Below, piece by piece: positions 50,456 through 61,755 of a stretch of DNA of 64,000 bases. Every line of letters begins with the position of its first letter. The first letter of the stretch is position 1. The notes beneath the pieces are model-generated. The model saw only the letters and a list, made by a program, of their open reading frames with translations. It searched no databases and had not been told where the DNA came from. The translations under genes and the position numbers were made by a program. This DNA is from Cyanidiococcus yangmingshanensis (Eukaryota > Rhodophyta > Bangiophyceae > Cyanidiales > Cyanidiaceae): contig VWRR01000007.1 of the NCBI GenBank assembly GCA_013995675.1, positions 496,001 to 560,000 on the forward strand, given 5' to 3'.

Positions 50456-52468
50456 GCTGTATATCATGAATGAATGAATGGTTTTGAGTGTTGGGCAAGC
50501 GCTGGACCGGAACCAAAATTCGCTCGCTGATTGGCATCAGTTGCTGGTCGAAACGAGCCCTGATATCGTATCAATTGGATCACTATTGACGATCTTGCCG
50601 ATGACGCCCTGATTCAAGCAGCGCATATTGATTTACGATCCGCCACTGATGCGTACCATGCTGTGCGCTCAGTTTTGTAAGCCCGCGCCAAACGGATGCT
50701 TTTTCGGCAAAGACCGATACGATCCAGAACAATAAGCGTCTCTCGTTGATCTAGCAAGAAAATGTTTGTTGTCATCGATAGCGAGCGACACCCATGGCTT
50801 TTGGTGCGGACACTAAAAATGGATCCGGGATCAGCTAGCTCCGTGGGCCGTCACAAGGATATCACTGCAGATGGCATGGGATTGTATTTGCGTGTGAGGC
50901 GGGATGCACTACGTCTCGCGACTGCATTTGAGAATCATATTTTGAAGTAGCAACATGTTTTTTGTAGGCCACGCGGCACCAGCTTGATATTTTCCGACGG
51001 ATTCATGTGCACGGCTTGCGCAGCACTTTCTGATGTCGACTTGAGAGCGATTCCGCAAATTGAGACTCGTTTCTGTACCAGATGCCATGCGTCAACCATG
51101 CTGCTCATATAAACTGAACAACATTTCTGGGGCATGTCATTCTGTTCATATGCTTTCGTTTCTACGGATCCGGAGAGCCCCAGGGTAGCACAGGTGGGAC
51201 GCAGGTATGTTCCCAACGACGCCGCCTTTTCGTGCCGAAAGCGAGTGCCCAGACAATCGCGGACGCCCGCAATCGTTTGTTTTTCCCACAGGTGGCTTTG
51301 GATTTCAATTCATGCGGTCCCTTCTCCTAAACGGCATGTCACCATGTGGATGGAGTCCTTGCTCATACTGTCACCAGCTGCAAAAGTCGATCATAGTGCT
51401 CGAAAGCGTATGACTCGGCGAACAGACCGATGCGTATGACCGGGCAGACGAAAGGAGTCCGCAAGCGTATACCCAAGACTTGCATGGGGTCGTGATTCGT
51501 CCACAAGGTGTGAAAGGTACGGGTGCACAAATCGACGTCGATAAAAGGTGAATCAGCTCGTTGATCGCGCCGTACGCTTCTACCGGATGAGGTCATCGAA
51601 AAGACAAACCTGACAAGGACGCTTGCATCGAACATTTCCGGCTCGACGCAAAGAGGAGGAGGGCACGCTCTCGTCACTCAAACCGGGTATGGGAACGCGT
51701 CTCTCCGACGAGTCCGGCATTTTTGTCAAAAACGCACCCTCGATTCTGGACTGGTAGGCACAGGTCGATACCCAACCTAGAATCCAGGCATGATGTAGTC
51801 CAGCACCAATTACGGCGCTGCATAGCAACGAATCCATCACTGTATCAGATGCCACTCGGGTGCGACACCAGCAAAACCATGGTGAAGTGCATTGCAGCGA
51901 TCATACCATTCATGATACGACTTCGCGCTGCACGAGCGCTCGAGAAGATGTTAGCGTAAGAACGCCTGATCCGAGACCCTACCCATGAATTTGTCGTTGG
52001 CAGCTAATTTTTGTTCCAAAGACGCTCACCAGTCCACGTCCACATGATCACGCAGAACTGTAGGTGAAAACGACGTTTCAGCGATCATTCTTCTCATTTG
52101 ATGCATCCAAACAGGTCCATAAACTGTTCTTGAGCGATCCTAATCTGAACACGTCGCATCCCTCTCCTGTGCCAGCGCTCGATCGACCATGTCGTATCGC
52201 ATTCACAGCTACGAGATCTATCCATGGAGAACACCTGGCAAGACGTCACCAAACCCAAACACCATACCGAATTATTGAGCAGCGTTGTAAACTAGATCCA
52301 TGGATCGATTCAGATCGCGTTATCAGGGGTGACCAAAAGCGTTTGGCGCATAGGCGAAACGACGCGTGGGCGATCCGCCCTCGCACGCGCAGATTCGCAA
52401 AGTACATTTTGGACCATTGCATACCATGAGATACATTCATGAACCAATAGATACAATTTCAGACCGCG
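50456..52468. other. Intergenic, no supported gene
   Basis: About 2 kb, the longest empty stretch in the window. All frames are under about 125 codons and show no recognisable domains. There is a short TGAATGAATGAATG run at about 50465-50480. A small gene broken by an indel could be missed here. Confidence 0.4.
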
Positions 52469-53293
52469 ATGGGGTTTGCGACGTCCGAGCAAGGCCGGTC
52501 GCGCGTGCCAACGCGTCCATCCTTGAACGCAGTGCGGTCGACGAAAAGAAACACGTTGGCGACTTGTGCTGCACAACGGACGAGCGTTACGTCGTCTGAC
52601 TCAATCTCTGGGTCTGAAGGGGTGCCTTTATGGGTTCAGGCACTCATAGGAGCGCCTTCGAAGCGGACGCGAACTCGACTCGTTACGGATGTAGGTTTGG
52701 ACTCGTCGTCGTTATCGCTTCGTGCACTCGATGATGGCGCACGTGAGAAGCTCGCTCACAAACTACAAGAGCTACTTCAAGAAGATCGACGCAGCAATGA
52801 TCGTCATGAAGGAAGGCAAAGCATTGAGCGCGGAGACCGAGCACCGTCTGAATCACTCTCCCTTGACGCACAAGCGCAGGAGTTGCGTGTACAGTGGAAG
52901 CGCGTTCATCGTCTCGCTCGGCAGCATTTAGGGTATCGTCGCCTACCTGATCCAGCAGAGGATGTTGAGCTCGAACGAAGACTTGCCCAAACTGCCACTC
53001 GTGGTACGGTCCAGCTCTTCAACTTGATTCATGAGCGACGTGCTGCCGAGGCCAAACAGCAGGATGAAAAAGAGGCAGCCCGGCGGGCTCGTCTATGGCA
53101 GACGCGAGAGGCGTCTCTGCAGGCTTCTTTGAGTGCCCCGATGGCCACTCAAGATCCCTCGTCTGCTTGTGGATGGAACGCCTTTTCCGAGCGATTTTTA
53201 CTAGCCGATGAGGATCAGGACTCGGGTTCCCTGGCGGCGCTCAGCGAAGACTGCGCCACCGAACCCGAATTTTTAGAGGATACCTCCTCCTGA
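52469..53293 (+). CDS. RRP15: RRP15-like ribosome biogenesis protein
   Basis: A 274-residue protein from the ATG at 52469. The conserved RRP15 block is present: LERRLAQTATRGTVQLFNLIHERRAAE, compared with the family's 'L..IATRGVVQLFNAV...Q', followed by a charged helix. RRP15 is a nucleolar factor for 60S subunit assembly and early pre-rRNA cleavage. The N-terminal third is Ser/Thr/Arg-rich, followed by a charged helical stretch (REKLAHKLQELLQEDRRSNDR), and the C-terminus is acidic. Size matches the family. Only one conserved block supports the call. Confidence 0.75.
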   Translation: MGFATSEQGRSRVPTRPSLNAVRSTKRNTLATCAAQRTSVTSSDSISGSEGVPLWVQALIGAPSKRTRTRLVTDVGLDSSSLSLRALDDGAREKLAHKLQELLQEDRRSNDRHEGRQSIERGDRAPSESLSLDAQAQELRVQWKRVHRLARQHLGYRRLPDPAEDVELERRLAQTATRGTVQLFNLIHERRAAEAKQQDEKEAARRARLWQTREASLQASLSAPMATQDPSSACGWNAFSERFLLADEDQDSGSLAALSEDCATEPEFLEDTSS

Positions 53294-54081
53294 GCGGAAT
53301 GCTATGCGTCCAGGTTTCAACACTAAAGAGGAGCTTGGCGAATCGGTCAGGCTTGCAGCAGAACGACCTGTTATCGCCGTGTGAGCTCAGTCAAGGACGA
53401 TCCTCGACGGACAGGTATCGACAAGTTGCTGGCGCTCGAGCCTCTGATCCGCGTCTGCAGCACTGCCTCGATAACCCGAACGAGCGAGGGACTCGATGCA
53501 ACTGTCGAAGGAATGCGGGTTATCTTCCTGCTTGTACATTCAGGGGACCACGCATCCGGCATGAAACGAACACGTTAGCCCAGGTACGTGCGATAACCAC
53601 GTTGCGGCTGCGATATGTCGTTCACAATTGATCGGTCAGGTTTCACGTTTGTCGATTGCAGGAAGACATTCGAAACGGTAACAGGTGCAGCGCTACTCGT
53701 TTGACTTGATGTTGCGCCGCATAAAACAAACCTTTTCTGAACAGATTCGGATCCTTGCATCGTAAAGGCAAAGCGACTTGCGTGACAGGCGAATGCAAGC
53801 AGTTCCGTTCAAGCTACTCTTGATGTATTATCGCAGTTTCTGCTGCCACAAGTGCGTCGGTCTAGCTTGTTCGAGACGAGTCTATCTCGTCCATTTGGTC
53901 CGAGTCTCGGTATCGTGCTTCCGAACTGGAGCAGCACATGCCTCTCTTCAACGCTCTCTTTGCACGGCGGCTTGGGCAAGCCGGCGTCGAGTGTAGTCAA
54001 AACCGCTACGACAGCGGCACAGAACGCCACCTCACCGAGGAAAGTTCAACGAGCTGAGTGCGAGCCAGTCCCCAGGGTCTA
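53294..54081. other. Convergent intergenic region
   Basis: About 790 bp between RRP15 and the end of the large minus-strand gene. Short frames only; nothing supported. Confidence 0.4.
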
Positions 54082-57000
54082 TCATCTCACCAACACTTGT
54101 TTTGGACTATCTTCCACCACAGGCAGGGGACTTTGTTGGCTCTCCTGGTCATAGAGCAGCCGGGGTGCAGTCAGCGTCCGCAAGGGAACCGTTTCGAAAC
54201 GTAGAGAACGGTGCCAGACTTGGTAGCCGTACCAACCGAGCCAGAGCACACCCAGGACACCCAAGACACCCAACAAACTTCGAAATCGCGTTCGAATTCG
54301 GCTCGTTCGCGAAGCATTAGGCTGATCTTCTTGACACCGAGCGCGTGCCTCTAACGGTAACAAAGCACCGTCCCAAGACCGTCTTGGCCACGCAAAGCTC
54401 AACAATCGCCTCCTTCGAGACGTTCTGGAACCCAGACCAGACATGCTCCGTCCGCAAACGTCACCCAGTGTGTTTCACTTTTGTTCAACCTTTGAGGGTC
54501 TGCTCCTCCGCTCACGAGTACCAGTCCCGCTTGAGGAACGTCCAGGTGGTAGGCGCAGGGGACTTGGCCCTGGGGCCATGACCAGGGACCTCGAACCCGT
54601 TGCCACCGGGGTCTGGTCGCCTCCTCTACCAGCGTGTCCTCTACCAGGCCGTGAACATCCAACCGAACGCGTCGTTGTTGCCCGTAGCGAATCACATGGA
54701 GACGATTCGAGCCGTTAGGTTGCCACAATTCCACATGTTGGCCTGGTTGAAAGGGATTCGAGTCGGGCGCGTCCGCATACATCCCCGAGAGGTTCATAGA
54801 GTCGGGTGGTGAGACACCCACCAGTACTGGAGGACGACTCCATGGATCTAGTCGAAAGGTGTCCATGCCTGTCAGTGTTAGACGTGCGAGCCGTCTCGGT
54901 TCCAATCGTTGCCCTGTTTGACTCATGAACGAAGATATCGACGTCCCTGTCCAGGCCTCGAAAATGAGGCCACGCGGTCGCTCAATCGAGAGAAGGATTG
55001 TTTGAGGCACCAACGAGGTCGCCAAACGTACCCTCTCTTCTTCGCCGAAGGGGTGCTCTGGCTCTAGACTCGGATCCTGGGTTCCAGGACAGATGGCATG
55101 CGCGATGAGCCAAACCTCGGTCGAATGAAGCTGGGCCTCGGCGAGGTAGACGACTCGGCGAGCACTCTGAAAAGCGATAAGATGTCTATCATCTGCTGGC
55201 TGGTCCGGCCTCTCTATCGATGCTTTCAGATTCGTTCGTGTCCCGGGTGCAATGCTCAGGTCTACAAAGTCGTCGGTGAGGACGCCCTGGGTGTCGTGAA
55301 TGACCCGCGGTTTTAACGTCTCAGGCTCAAGAGCCACTGGCCGACCGTCGAGAAGTGTCCAAACCGAGGCGGTCTGCTCATCATATGCCAAGATGGTCAT
55401 GGGTTGCGTACCAGCCCCTCGTCGAATGCAGTGAGCGCGAAGCGAGAGATCAATTAGACCCAGATGGAGGGTAGCATCTGCGTCCAGCCATAGCAGTGGC
55501 AGATGTGTTGGAGCAGGAACCGCACTGGGAGCGTGCTCTTCACTGCTGGTGCTGAACAAGGCGGACGCCAGCGGATGACAATCCAGCAGCGCTGTCGACT
55601 GCCCTGTCGACCAAATAACTGGCCATAGGGTTAGCGATTGAGGCTCCATCAAGGCATTGCAGTGCGTTGTGGAGACGCCCAACCAGACCTGGCCATCAAC
55701 CAAGAACAAGACCTGCGCCTCTAGGTCGTTACCGTGTTGCTGTGCCACCAGCTGGGCCTCTTCACTGGGGCACCTATCGGACACGTCGAGCGGAGTTTCT
55801 GTTGAAGACACACAGCGGCGTAGCTGGAGATCTGCGAACCCCAGCTGAACACTCATGTTTCCGTTGATGAGTAGTCGACCATTCGCGAAACCGAGCATTT
55901 CCAGTACTCGCTTGTTCATCCGGACGCGAACAAGACTCCGAACAGGACCGGCATCTCGTTCACGGCTCTCTTTGCCGCCCTCATGCCGCGCTGCCGTGTG
56001 TACCTCCAAGTCAACGCTCCTGGATGCACTGGCGAAATAGACCTCCGTCCTGCTTCGCCACTGAAGCGGGACCTCGAGCCAGCTGTCCCGAGTCCAGCAC
56101 AAGACTTTCAAGGACTCGTGGTTCAACATCAGAGTCGCCACTGGCGCATCCAGGACCAAACTTACATACGGATACCAGCATGGCGCAACAGACACATGGC
56201 GCATCCAGACGGAGAGCACACGACCATGCCCGAGGGCGAAGAGTCGCTCATCGTCGGTAGCAAAGGCGTCTATGAGGTGTTCGCTTCGTTCCGTGTGCAT
56301 CCCGAGCCACGAGTGATGGTGCCAACGAAGCAGCACAAACTTCCGTCCACATACCTGGATGGCTTCGGACCATCGAGCCCAATGATGAACCGCCACGGTC
56401 CCGTCGTCTCGGCAAAAAGGCGAACGCTCTACATCGGACTCGATTTGGAACTGTCCACCGAGATAATTCATACGCAACATTTGGGTACATCGTTCTGGCC
56501 AGTCGCTCGAAACGAAAATCATCGTCACGGCCTCTCGCTCAAGCACAAATAGTCGGGTTGGTCGCCCACGGGTCGCTAGCTGCTTCTCTAGCATTTGGCT
56601 CATCACAACACCATACTGAATGGATTCAAGAATAGCTCCCTTGTCCGGTGACCAGAGTGCTCGCAGATACGATACTCGTGCCGGCGATGGCGTCTCTGTA
56701 TCATTCACCGCCACTGGAGAGCGTCCAAATGCAACCGCTGCAGTCACCGTTTCGGACGCATTTCGTTCTGGTGACCAGTCTGTGGCAGCTGCCAGATTCA
56801 ATCCTAAAGTTGGCTCCACAAGTGACGCTTGGAGTGAACCGTGATCAGACGCAGAGGCAAGTGCAATCTGTCGCCCAAAGGTGGTCATCAGTAGATGCGC
56901 ATTGATGAAACCGAGCAGCTGTTCCAGCGGTTGCAGTTGATTCAGACGCTCTTGTTCATGTTGTTGCCAAAACGTCTCTACTGAAGGTGGTGATCGACAC

Positions 57001-58328
57001 TCCAGATCCAGAACGAGACCATCAGCATAGGCCACAACAAGGCGGGCGTGGTTCTGAAGGTCACGAAAACGAAACGAGTCCACACAACCATCAAGAGAGA
57101 CCACGGCTGTTCCCGGTGGTGAGCATGTGCTCAGTTGCAGCCATCGGAGCGTTACAAGCGCACTCGTTCCGACATCCGTTTCGAGCCGTGTCGGTATCTC
57201 GAGTCTCCAGTTCGCCACGGTCCAACTCATTCGACCACCACATACAAGCATTTCATCTACTTTGAGATCCGGGAAATGTCCTCGATACGGACCTGATTCA
57301 TGTCGGGAGATTGCTGGCCAGGGTATCTCCTCTGTGAGCCTCTGCTCACTGGTGGTTGAATACAACGCCATCCATGCCGGTAGTGGTCGCAGAAACTGAA
57401 CCCAAGCGTTGACAACATCGTGATTGGAATCAATGAGTTCGTTTGGGGACGAGCATCGCCAACACAGGACACCAACGATACGATCATAGAGCACCAATGC
57501 GGTGATGATGCGGGAAGACTGGCGTTCTGGTCGGCTACAGACCGAGCAGGTACAACCAAACAGGGCGCATGCACGTGCTCGTGGCCATCCGAGACGACTC
57601 GCCCAGGGCCAGGCACGCTCGAGCTCTTCATTTTGCAGAATCATCGCCCATTCAAAGCGGAAAGGTGCGGATATCGCGCTCGTCAGGAGCGTTAAGACGA
57701 GCGGTGCTTGACCGCATTCTACAATGAGCGCTTGATGTAGGAAACAAGGCCCACGACGATGGCTCCTCTTACCCTGACGTGGACACGCTGAGCCACTCGC
57801 CGAGTGCAAGGCACTCACTAGGGTCTCCGCAGACACCACTGGTGCGAATGCAGCACCCAAAGTCGTCGTTACGCTCCGCTGGGTGGTGCTCGGGGTTGCA
57901 TGCCGTTCAAGCGACTTGTTCAGAGCGATGGCATGGATGATGGGTGTTTCTGTGGGAGCGCCCAAGTCAACCTCCAGCAGCCTAGCCGGGTGTGCATCAC
58001 AAGGTCCATGATCAGGGTTGCAGAGCAGCAACAGCGCGTCCCTGTTGTGGCCGCGTGCACATAGCGCCCCAACCAGTTGTTCTGAGTGCCCCAGACCCAG
58101 CTCCTCTGCAACGAGTCGCCTTACGGTTTTGCCGTCACTCAATCGAAAGAAGACCACTTCCTTGGCTCGATAAGCAGCGACAACATCTGCAGCAGGACCT
58201 GGATTGGACAGGCTTGCGTCGTTTCTCTCCCTATTGCCATCGAACGTGGGGAAGAAGTTACCCCGCACAAGCCCAAGCCAACGTGAAGACGTCTGCGTCC
58301 AGCGCCAACCTATCGGTCTCTGAACCAT
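54082..58328 (-). CDS. Very large propeller-like protein with a C-terminal membrane segment, unidentified
   Basis: The open frame from ATG 58328 encodes about 1,309 residues; a further 100 or so follow in the next frame if one G is missing at 54409-54410, giving about 1,415. The bulk is made of short beta-rich units with hydrophobic strands ending in Trp or charged turns (VVAAYRAKEVVFFRLSDGK, LVVAYADGLVLDLECRS, VYFASASRSVDLEV, LLWLDADATLHLGLIDL), like tandem beta-propellers. The shifted C-terminal part has a single span (SLLGVLGVLGVLWLGWYGY) and a polar tail of about 45 residues. One region (about residues 600-720) vaguely resembles the second propeller of RIC1, whose length is similar, but RIC1 has no such span; EMC1 has a similar topology but its conserved C-terminal domain is not seen. 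No family is assigned. Confidence 0.8.
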
Positions 58329-59503
58329 GTCATTCAGTCTCGCGATGCATTCCAACACGAATACCTCTGGTCACCGTAACGGGCACGAAACCGACGACAA
58401 CGTTGGCAAGCCGTCGCTTGCAGAGCACTGGCAACGCACTAGTGTTTCTGGTCACAGAGCACCGAGACGTGAACGTCTGTGCTCCGTATATCTTCAACAA
58501 GCAATGGCTCGTTTGTTTTAAAAAAACTGGACCAATCGTTCCAGAGCGTGCTTCCTATCCGATCATGGAAACGAGAAGCATTGGGTCTCGAACCCAAGCC
58601 ATTCGTGCAAGGCGGAGTTGTATCCGACGACTTGATGGAGGAACACCGGACCACATTGACTGAGAACATCGCTGGCAAGAAACAAGAGCGAAAAGGGCTC
58701 GTTATCGACCAGGACTTGAATGCATCGTCTCTGAGCAGCCTGTTTGGATGCTGAGCTCGTTAATGTTTTTCGATTCATTAGGAGAAGGCTTTCGGGAACG
58801 ATCTTAAAAAAACGAGACTGGCTCTATTCGTCAAGGGAGGTTCGCTTCTGGTTCGCTTGCTTGATAGGAGCGCCTCCCAATGAACGTGTATGCATCATGA
58901 TGTGTAGGTTTGGAGTTCCTGACCCTTGCGACCCAAGTTGTCAAGGGAGTAGGCTCAAAGTCACGTCATTCCAGCTTTCGAGAAGGATAAACTTGTTCAT
59001 CCGCGATATCGCCGATGAAGGCTGCAGACTTTTGCCACTGGGCTGGTCTACTGGCGGGCTTCACTTTTGGAGATCCGTCCTGTACGGCTATAACTGGGTC
59101 GTCTGAGCTATTTGTCTCGACTCGCTCGGTCTGGTGTCTCAAGACCGAGTGCTCAAGGCATGGCGTTCGCCCTTGCATGCCGACGCATACAACGGAGGCT
59201 TTGTTCAACCCGACCATCGCTCACTTCAAGTTGTTACTTGTTTACGAAAAGGTACTTTTGAGGCAAGTGCATACGATCGACGACGGTATTGCTCGCAGCG
59301 GAGTCAGTCGTGGTTTCGCGACTGCCAAGGACGCACGTTGAGAACGTCCAGTCCTTGCAGTGCAAACGTTTGGTCGCTTTGTTTCTCTATACGCGACAGT
59401 GTTTTCGTTTTTCTGGTTTGTTTCACGGTCTCTATGGATTGTGTTGCTTTTTTCCAAGCTGGTTGAGTCGTCTTTTGCTGAGACATACGCCCACGGTCGG
59501 TTC
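58329..59503. other. Divergent region between the large gene and GLE1
   Basis: About 1.2 kb holding both upstream regions. The GLE1 frame is open from 59360 (GTG) with a hydrophobic stretch, but no ATG occurs before 59504. Other frames of up to 120 codons start without ATG and show no domain. Confidence 0.4.
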
Positions 59504-61663
59504 ATGACCGGCTATTCTCGAACAGAGAGACTTCGTCAGGTTGCTGCAGCCCTATGGGAGGCAACCTGGGGACCAGATGCTTCGACGGTCCCCAAAGAAG
59601 GCGCTGATTTCCGAGTTCACGACGATGATCGGGGTCGTGCTTGCACCCAGACAACTACTTCGGTTGACTTGGAGCCGACGCACCAATCGTGGTCGTCAGC
59701 ATATGAGCGAGTTTGCAACACCACGTCGCCTGAGCAGTCGAGTCGACCGACCAAGCACCCAGTCAGTTCGCGTACCGGACCAGAGACTTTCAGTTTGGCG
59801 GAGACTCCGAACATAGGCAGCGAGCTGGAACGGATAAAGCACAACCGTGATAGGTGGACGACGCCTCTTCAGGGCCTGACCGTTACGGGAGCCTCAACTC
59901 TTGACGCTAGCGTGCGGTCTCCTTCGACGCGGACGTATCGATCACTCGTGAATCGATCACCGGTATGGAGTCAACATAGATCAGCGTTCGATAGACTTGG
60001 CAAGATTTCGACTCAGACGCCACCCCAACATAGACCGAACGGTTTCGAGCAGTCGGCTGCATTCATTGAGCAGTGGTTGATGCTCGAGCTGACGGCCGAA
60101 AAGGAGAACGCGGACGGAGAATCTTCATGGTCGTCTGAGGCTTTGTTGTCTCGGCATCAATCTTCTACGAAATGGGTACAAGAGGGGGTCTCTCTATTGC
60201 ACGCCTTGGAGCAGGACGAGCAGCAACGTTTCGCGGAGTATTTGCGCTCGATCGAACAGCTGGGACACCATCTGCATCGAGCGCACGAAGCAGCTTTGTC
60301 GCTGCGGAAAACGACGCCTGTTGCTGATTCGAACAGCTTCTTGCTAGATGCCAGCAATGCTGAAGGCGATCAGATGGACCATCGAACGATTGTAGTTCCG
60401 TCCAAGCAGGATGCATTCAAGGTCGAGCACTTGTCCGAACGCACTACAGAACTGGGTCTCGTTCATGCTGCGAATACGACAACAACAAAGCAACTCAGTC
60501 CTTCGTTGGAGCAATTTGTGCCGACGAAAGCAGATGAGCGAGCTGGAGCGCTGGCCAGCACTGCACTTGAGAGGACACCAGCGCTATCCAAATCAAGTCT
60601 GGGGCCGGGGGTGTCAAACCAGGCGACCCCAGCGACAAAGTCAGTATCTGACGTCTCCTCGGGACGACCGATGTCTGAGGTAATTTCAGTCGTGAGTGCA
60701 CCAAAAAATACTGCAGCACCTGTAGCAAAAAGTGACGTTACTTCACAAGCACAGAACGAGACGCTGCTACCCGCGGATATCCAGCTGGTGCTTGATCGAT
60801 TCCACGAGGCCCAAGACCTGGCCGAACAGTACCAGCGTGATCAGCAGTTTGCGGCGAACCGTCTCCAACTCCGCAAACGCATCAACCTGGCTGTGAACCA
60901 GATTGGCCTCTCACTGACGTCAGTGTATCAGAAAGCGAGTGTGCTTACCGCGTTGCTCCAGCAGGCACTGGCCGCAACAACAACAACAACATCAGCATCA
61001 GCAGCATTGTCCGCTTGGCTGCACGTTCAGATTGCTCAACGGATTGTTGCCGAAGGCGCCGAACAGGTCGTTCTCTCGCTACCGTCTAGCTTTGCACTGG
61101 GTGCTGTCCTGGTAAGGATCACGCAAACAACGCCTAGTATGAGATCGGTTGTGCTTGGCGCATTCTACCATCAGTGTCCCTACACGATGCCCCATTGGTA
61201 CCGTCGTCGACCGGATGAGTCGCCTGAGCATTTCCGTATCCGCATGGGGTATCGAAAACCGGATGAACCATTCGAGCGCTATATGGAGCGAATGGGTGGC
61301 TATATCTCTCTCTTCGCTGCCATGTGCCAGACAGCACTGCAGAACGCTCCTCCGAACCCGTATGGTCTGGGCCTCCTCTGGACCTGGATAGCGAGACTCA
61401 TCAATACAAAGCCGCGTCGCATGACAGCCTTGTTGCTAGTCAATGCACTTGAGGTCGCTGGCCATGCAATGAGCTTGCGATATGGCACCCAGTTTGGCAA
61501 ACTGCTGCAACTCATACGGGACGAGATCGTGCCGAACCTGCCACGGGATGCACCACCAGGCCCGACTGCACGACTCGTCCACTGGGTAGAGGACGCTTTG
61601 GCTCATGAACCGGCTGTTTGTCCAGGACAGAAGCTACCACTACAGGACTCACAGAACCTATAG
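59504..61663 (+). CDS. GLE1: mRNA export factor GLE1
   Basis: GLE1 with inositol hexakisphosphate activates the DEAD-box helicase Dbp5 at the cytoplasmic face of the nuclear pore. From the ATG at 59504 the protein has 719 residues. The N-terminal 400 are polar and Ser/Thr-rich with a short coiled segment (EQDEQQRFAEYLRSIEQL). The conserved GLE1 domain fills about residues 420-700: RLQLRKRINLAVNQIGLSL, IAQRIVAEGAEQV, FYHQCPYTMPHWYRRRPDESPE, GYRKPDEPFERYMERMGGYISL, GLGLLWTWIARLINTKPRR and [34 protein letters not shown] stretch comes from an ACA repeat. No frame problem is seen. Confidence 0.93.
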   Translation: MTGYSRTERLRQVAAALWEATWGPDASTVPKEGADFRVHDDDRGRACTQTTTSVDLEPTHQSWSSAYERVCNTTSPEQSSRPTKHPVSSRTGPETFSLAETPNIGSELERIKHNRDRWTTPLQGLTVTGASTLDASVRSPSTRTYRSLVNRSPVWSQHRSAFDRLGKISTQTPPQHRPNGFEQSAAFIEQWLMLELTAEKENADGESSWSSEALLSRHQSSTKWVQEGVSLLHALEQDEQQRFAEYLRSIEQLGHHLHRAHEAALSLRKTTPVADSNSFLLDASNAEGDQMDHRTIVVPSKQDAFKVEHLSERTTELGLVHAANTTTTKQLSPSLEQFVPTKADERAGALASTALERTPALSKSSLGPGVSNQATPATKSVSDVSSGRPMSEVISVVSAPKNTAAPVAKSDVTSQAQNETLLPADIQLVLDRFHEAQDLAEQYQRDQQFAANRLQLRKRINLAVNQIGLSLTSVYQKASVLTALLQQALAATTTTTSASAALSAWLHVQIAQRIVAEGAEQVVLSLPSSFALGAVLVRITQTTPSMRSVVLGAFYHQCPYTMPHWYRRRPDESPEHFRIRMGYRKPDEPFERYMERMGGYISLFAAMCQTALQNAPPNPYGLGLLWTWIARLINTKPRRMTALLLVNALEVAGHAMSLRYGTQFGKLLQLIRDEIVPNLPRDAPPGPTARLVHWVEDALAHEPAVCPGQKLPLQDSQNL

Positions 61664-61755
61664 GAAGACATGGCCAGAAGGTCGAACGCGCTGGTTGTCT
61701 CGGTCAACCACGAGACTGACGAGCATGAAACCCCTCTAGTCTGCTTTGTTTGAAA

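Noticed and set aside
54082-54444. A separate small membrane protein gene
   Set aside because: It has no independent upstream space, begins inside the large ORF, and joins it with a one-base correction, so it is treated as that gene's C-terminus.
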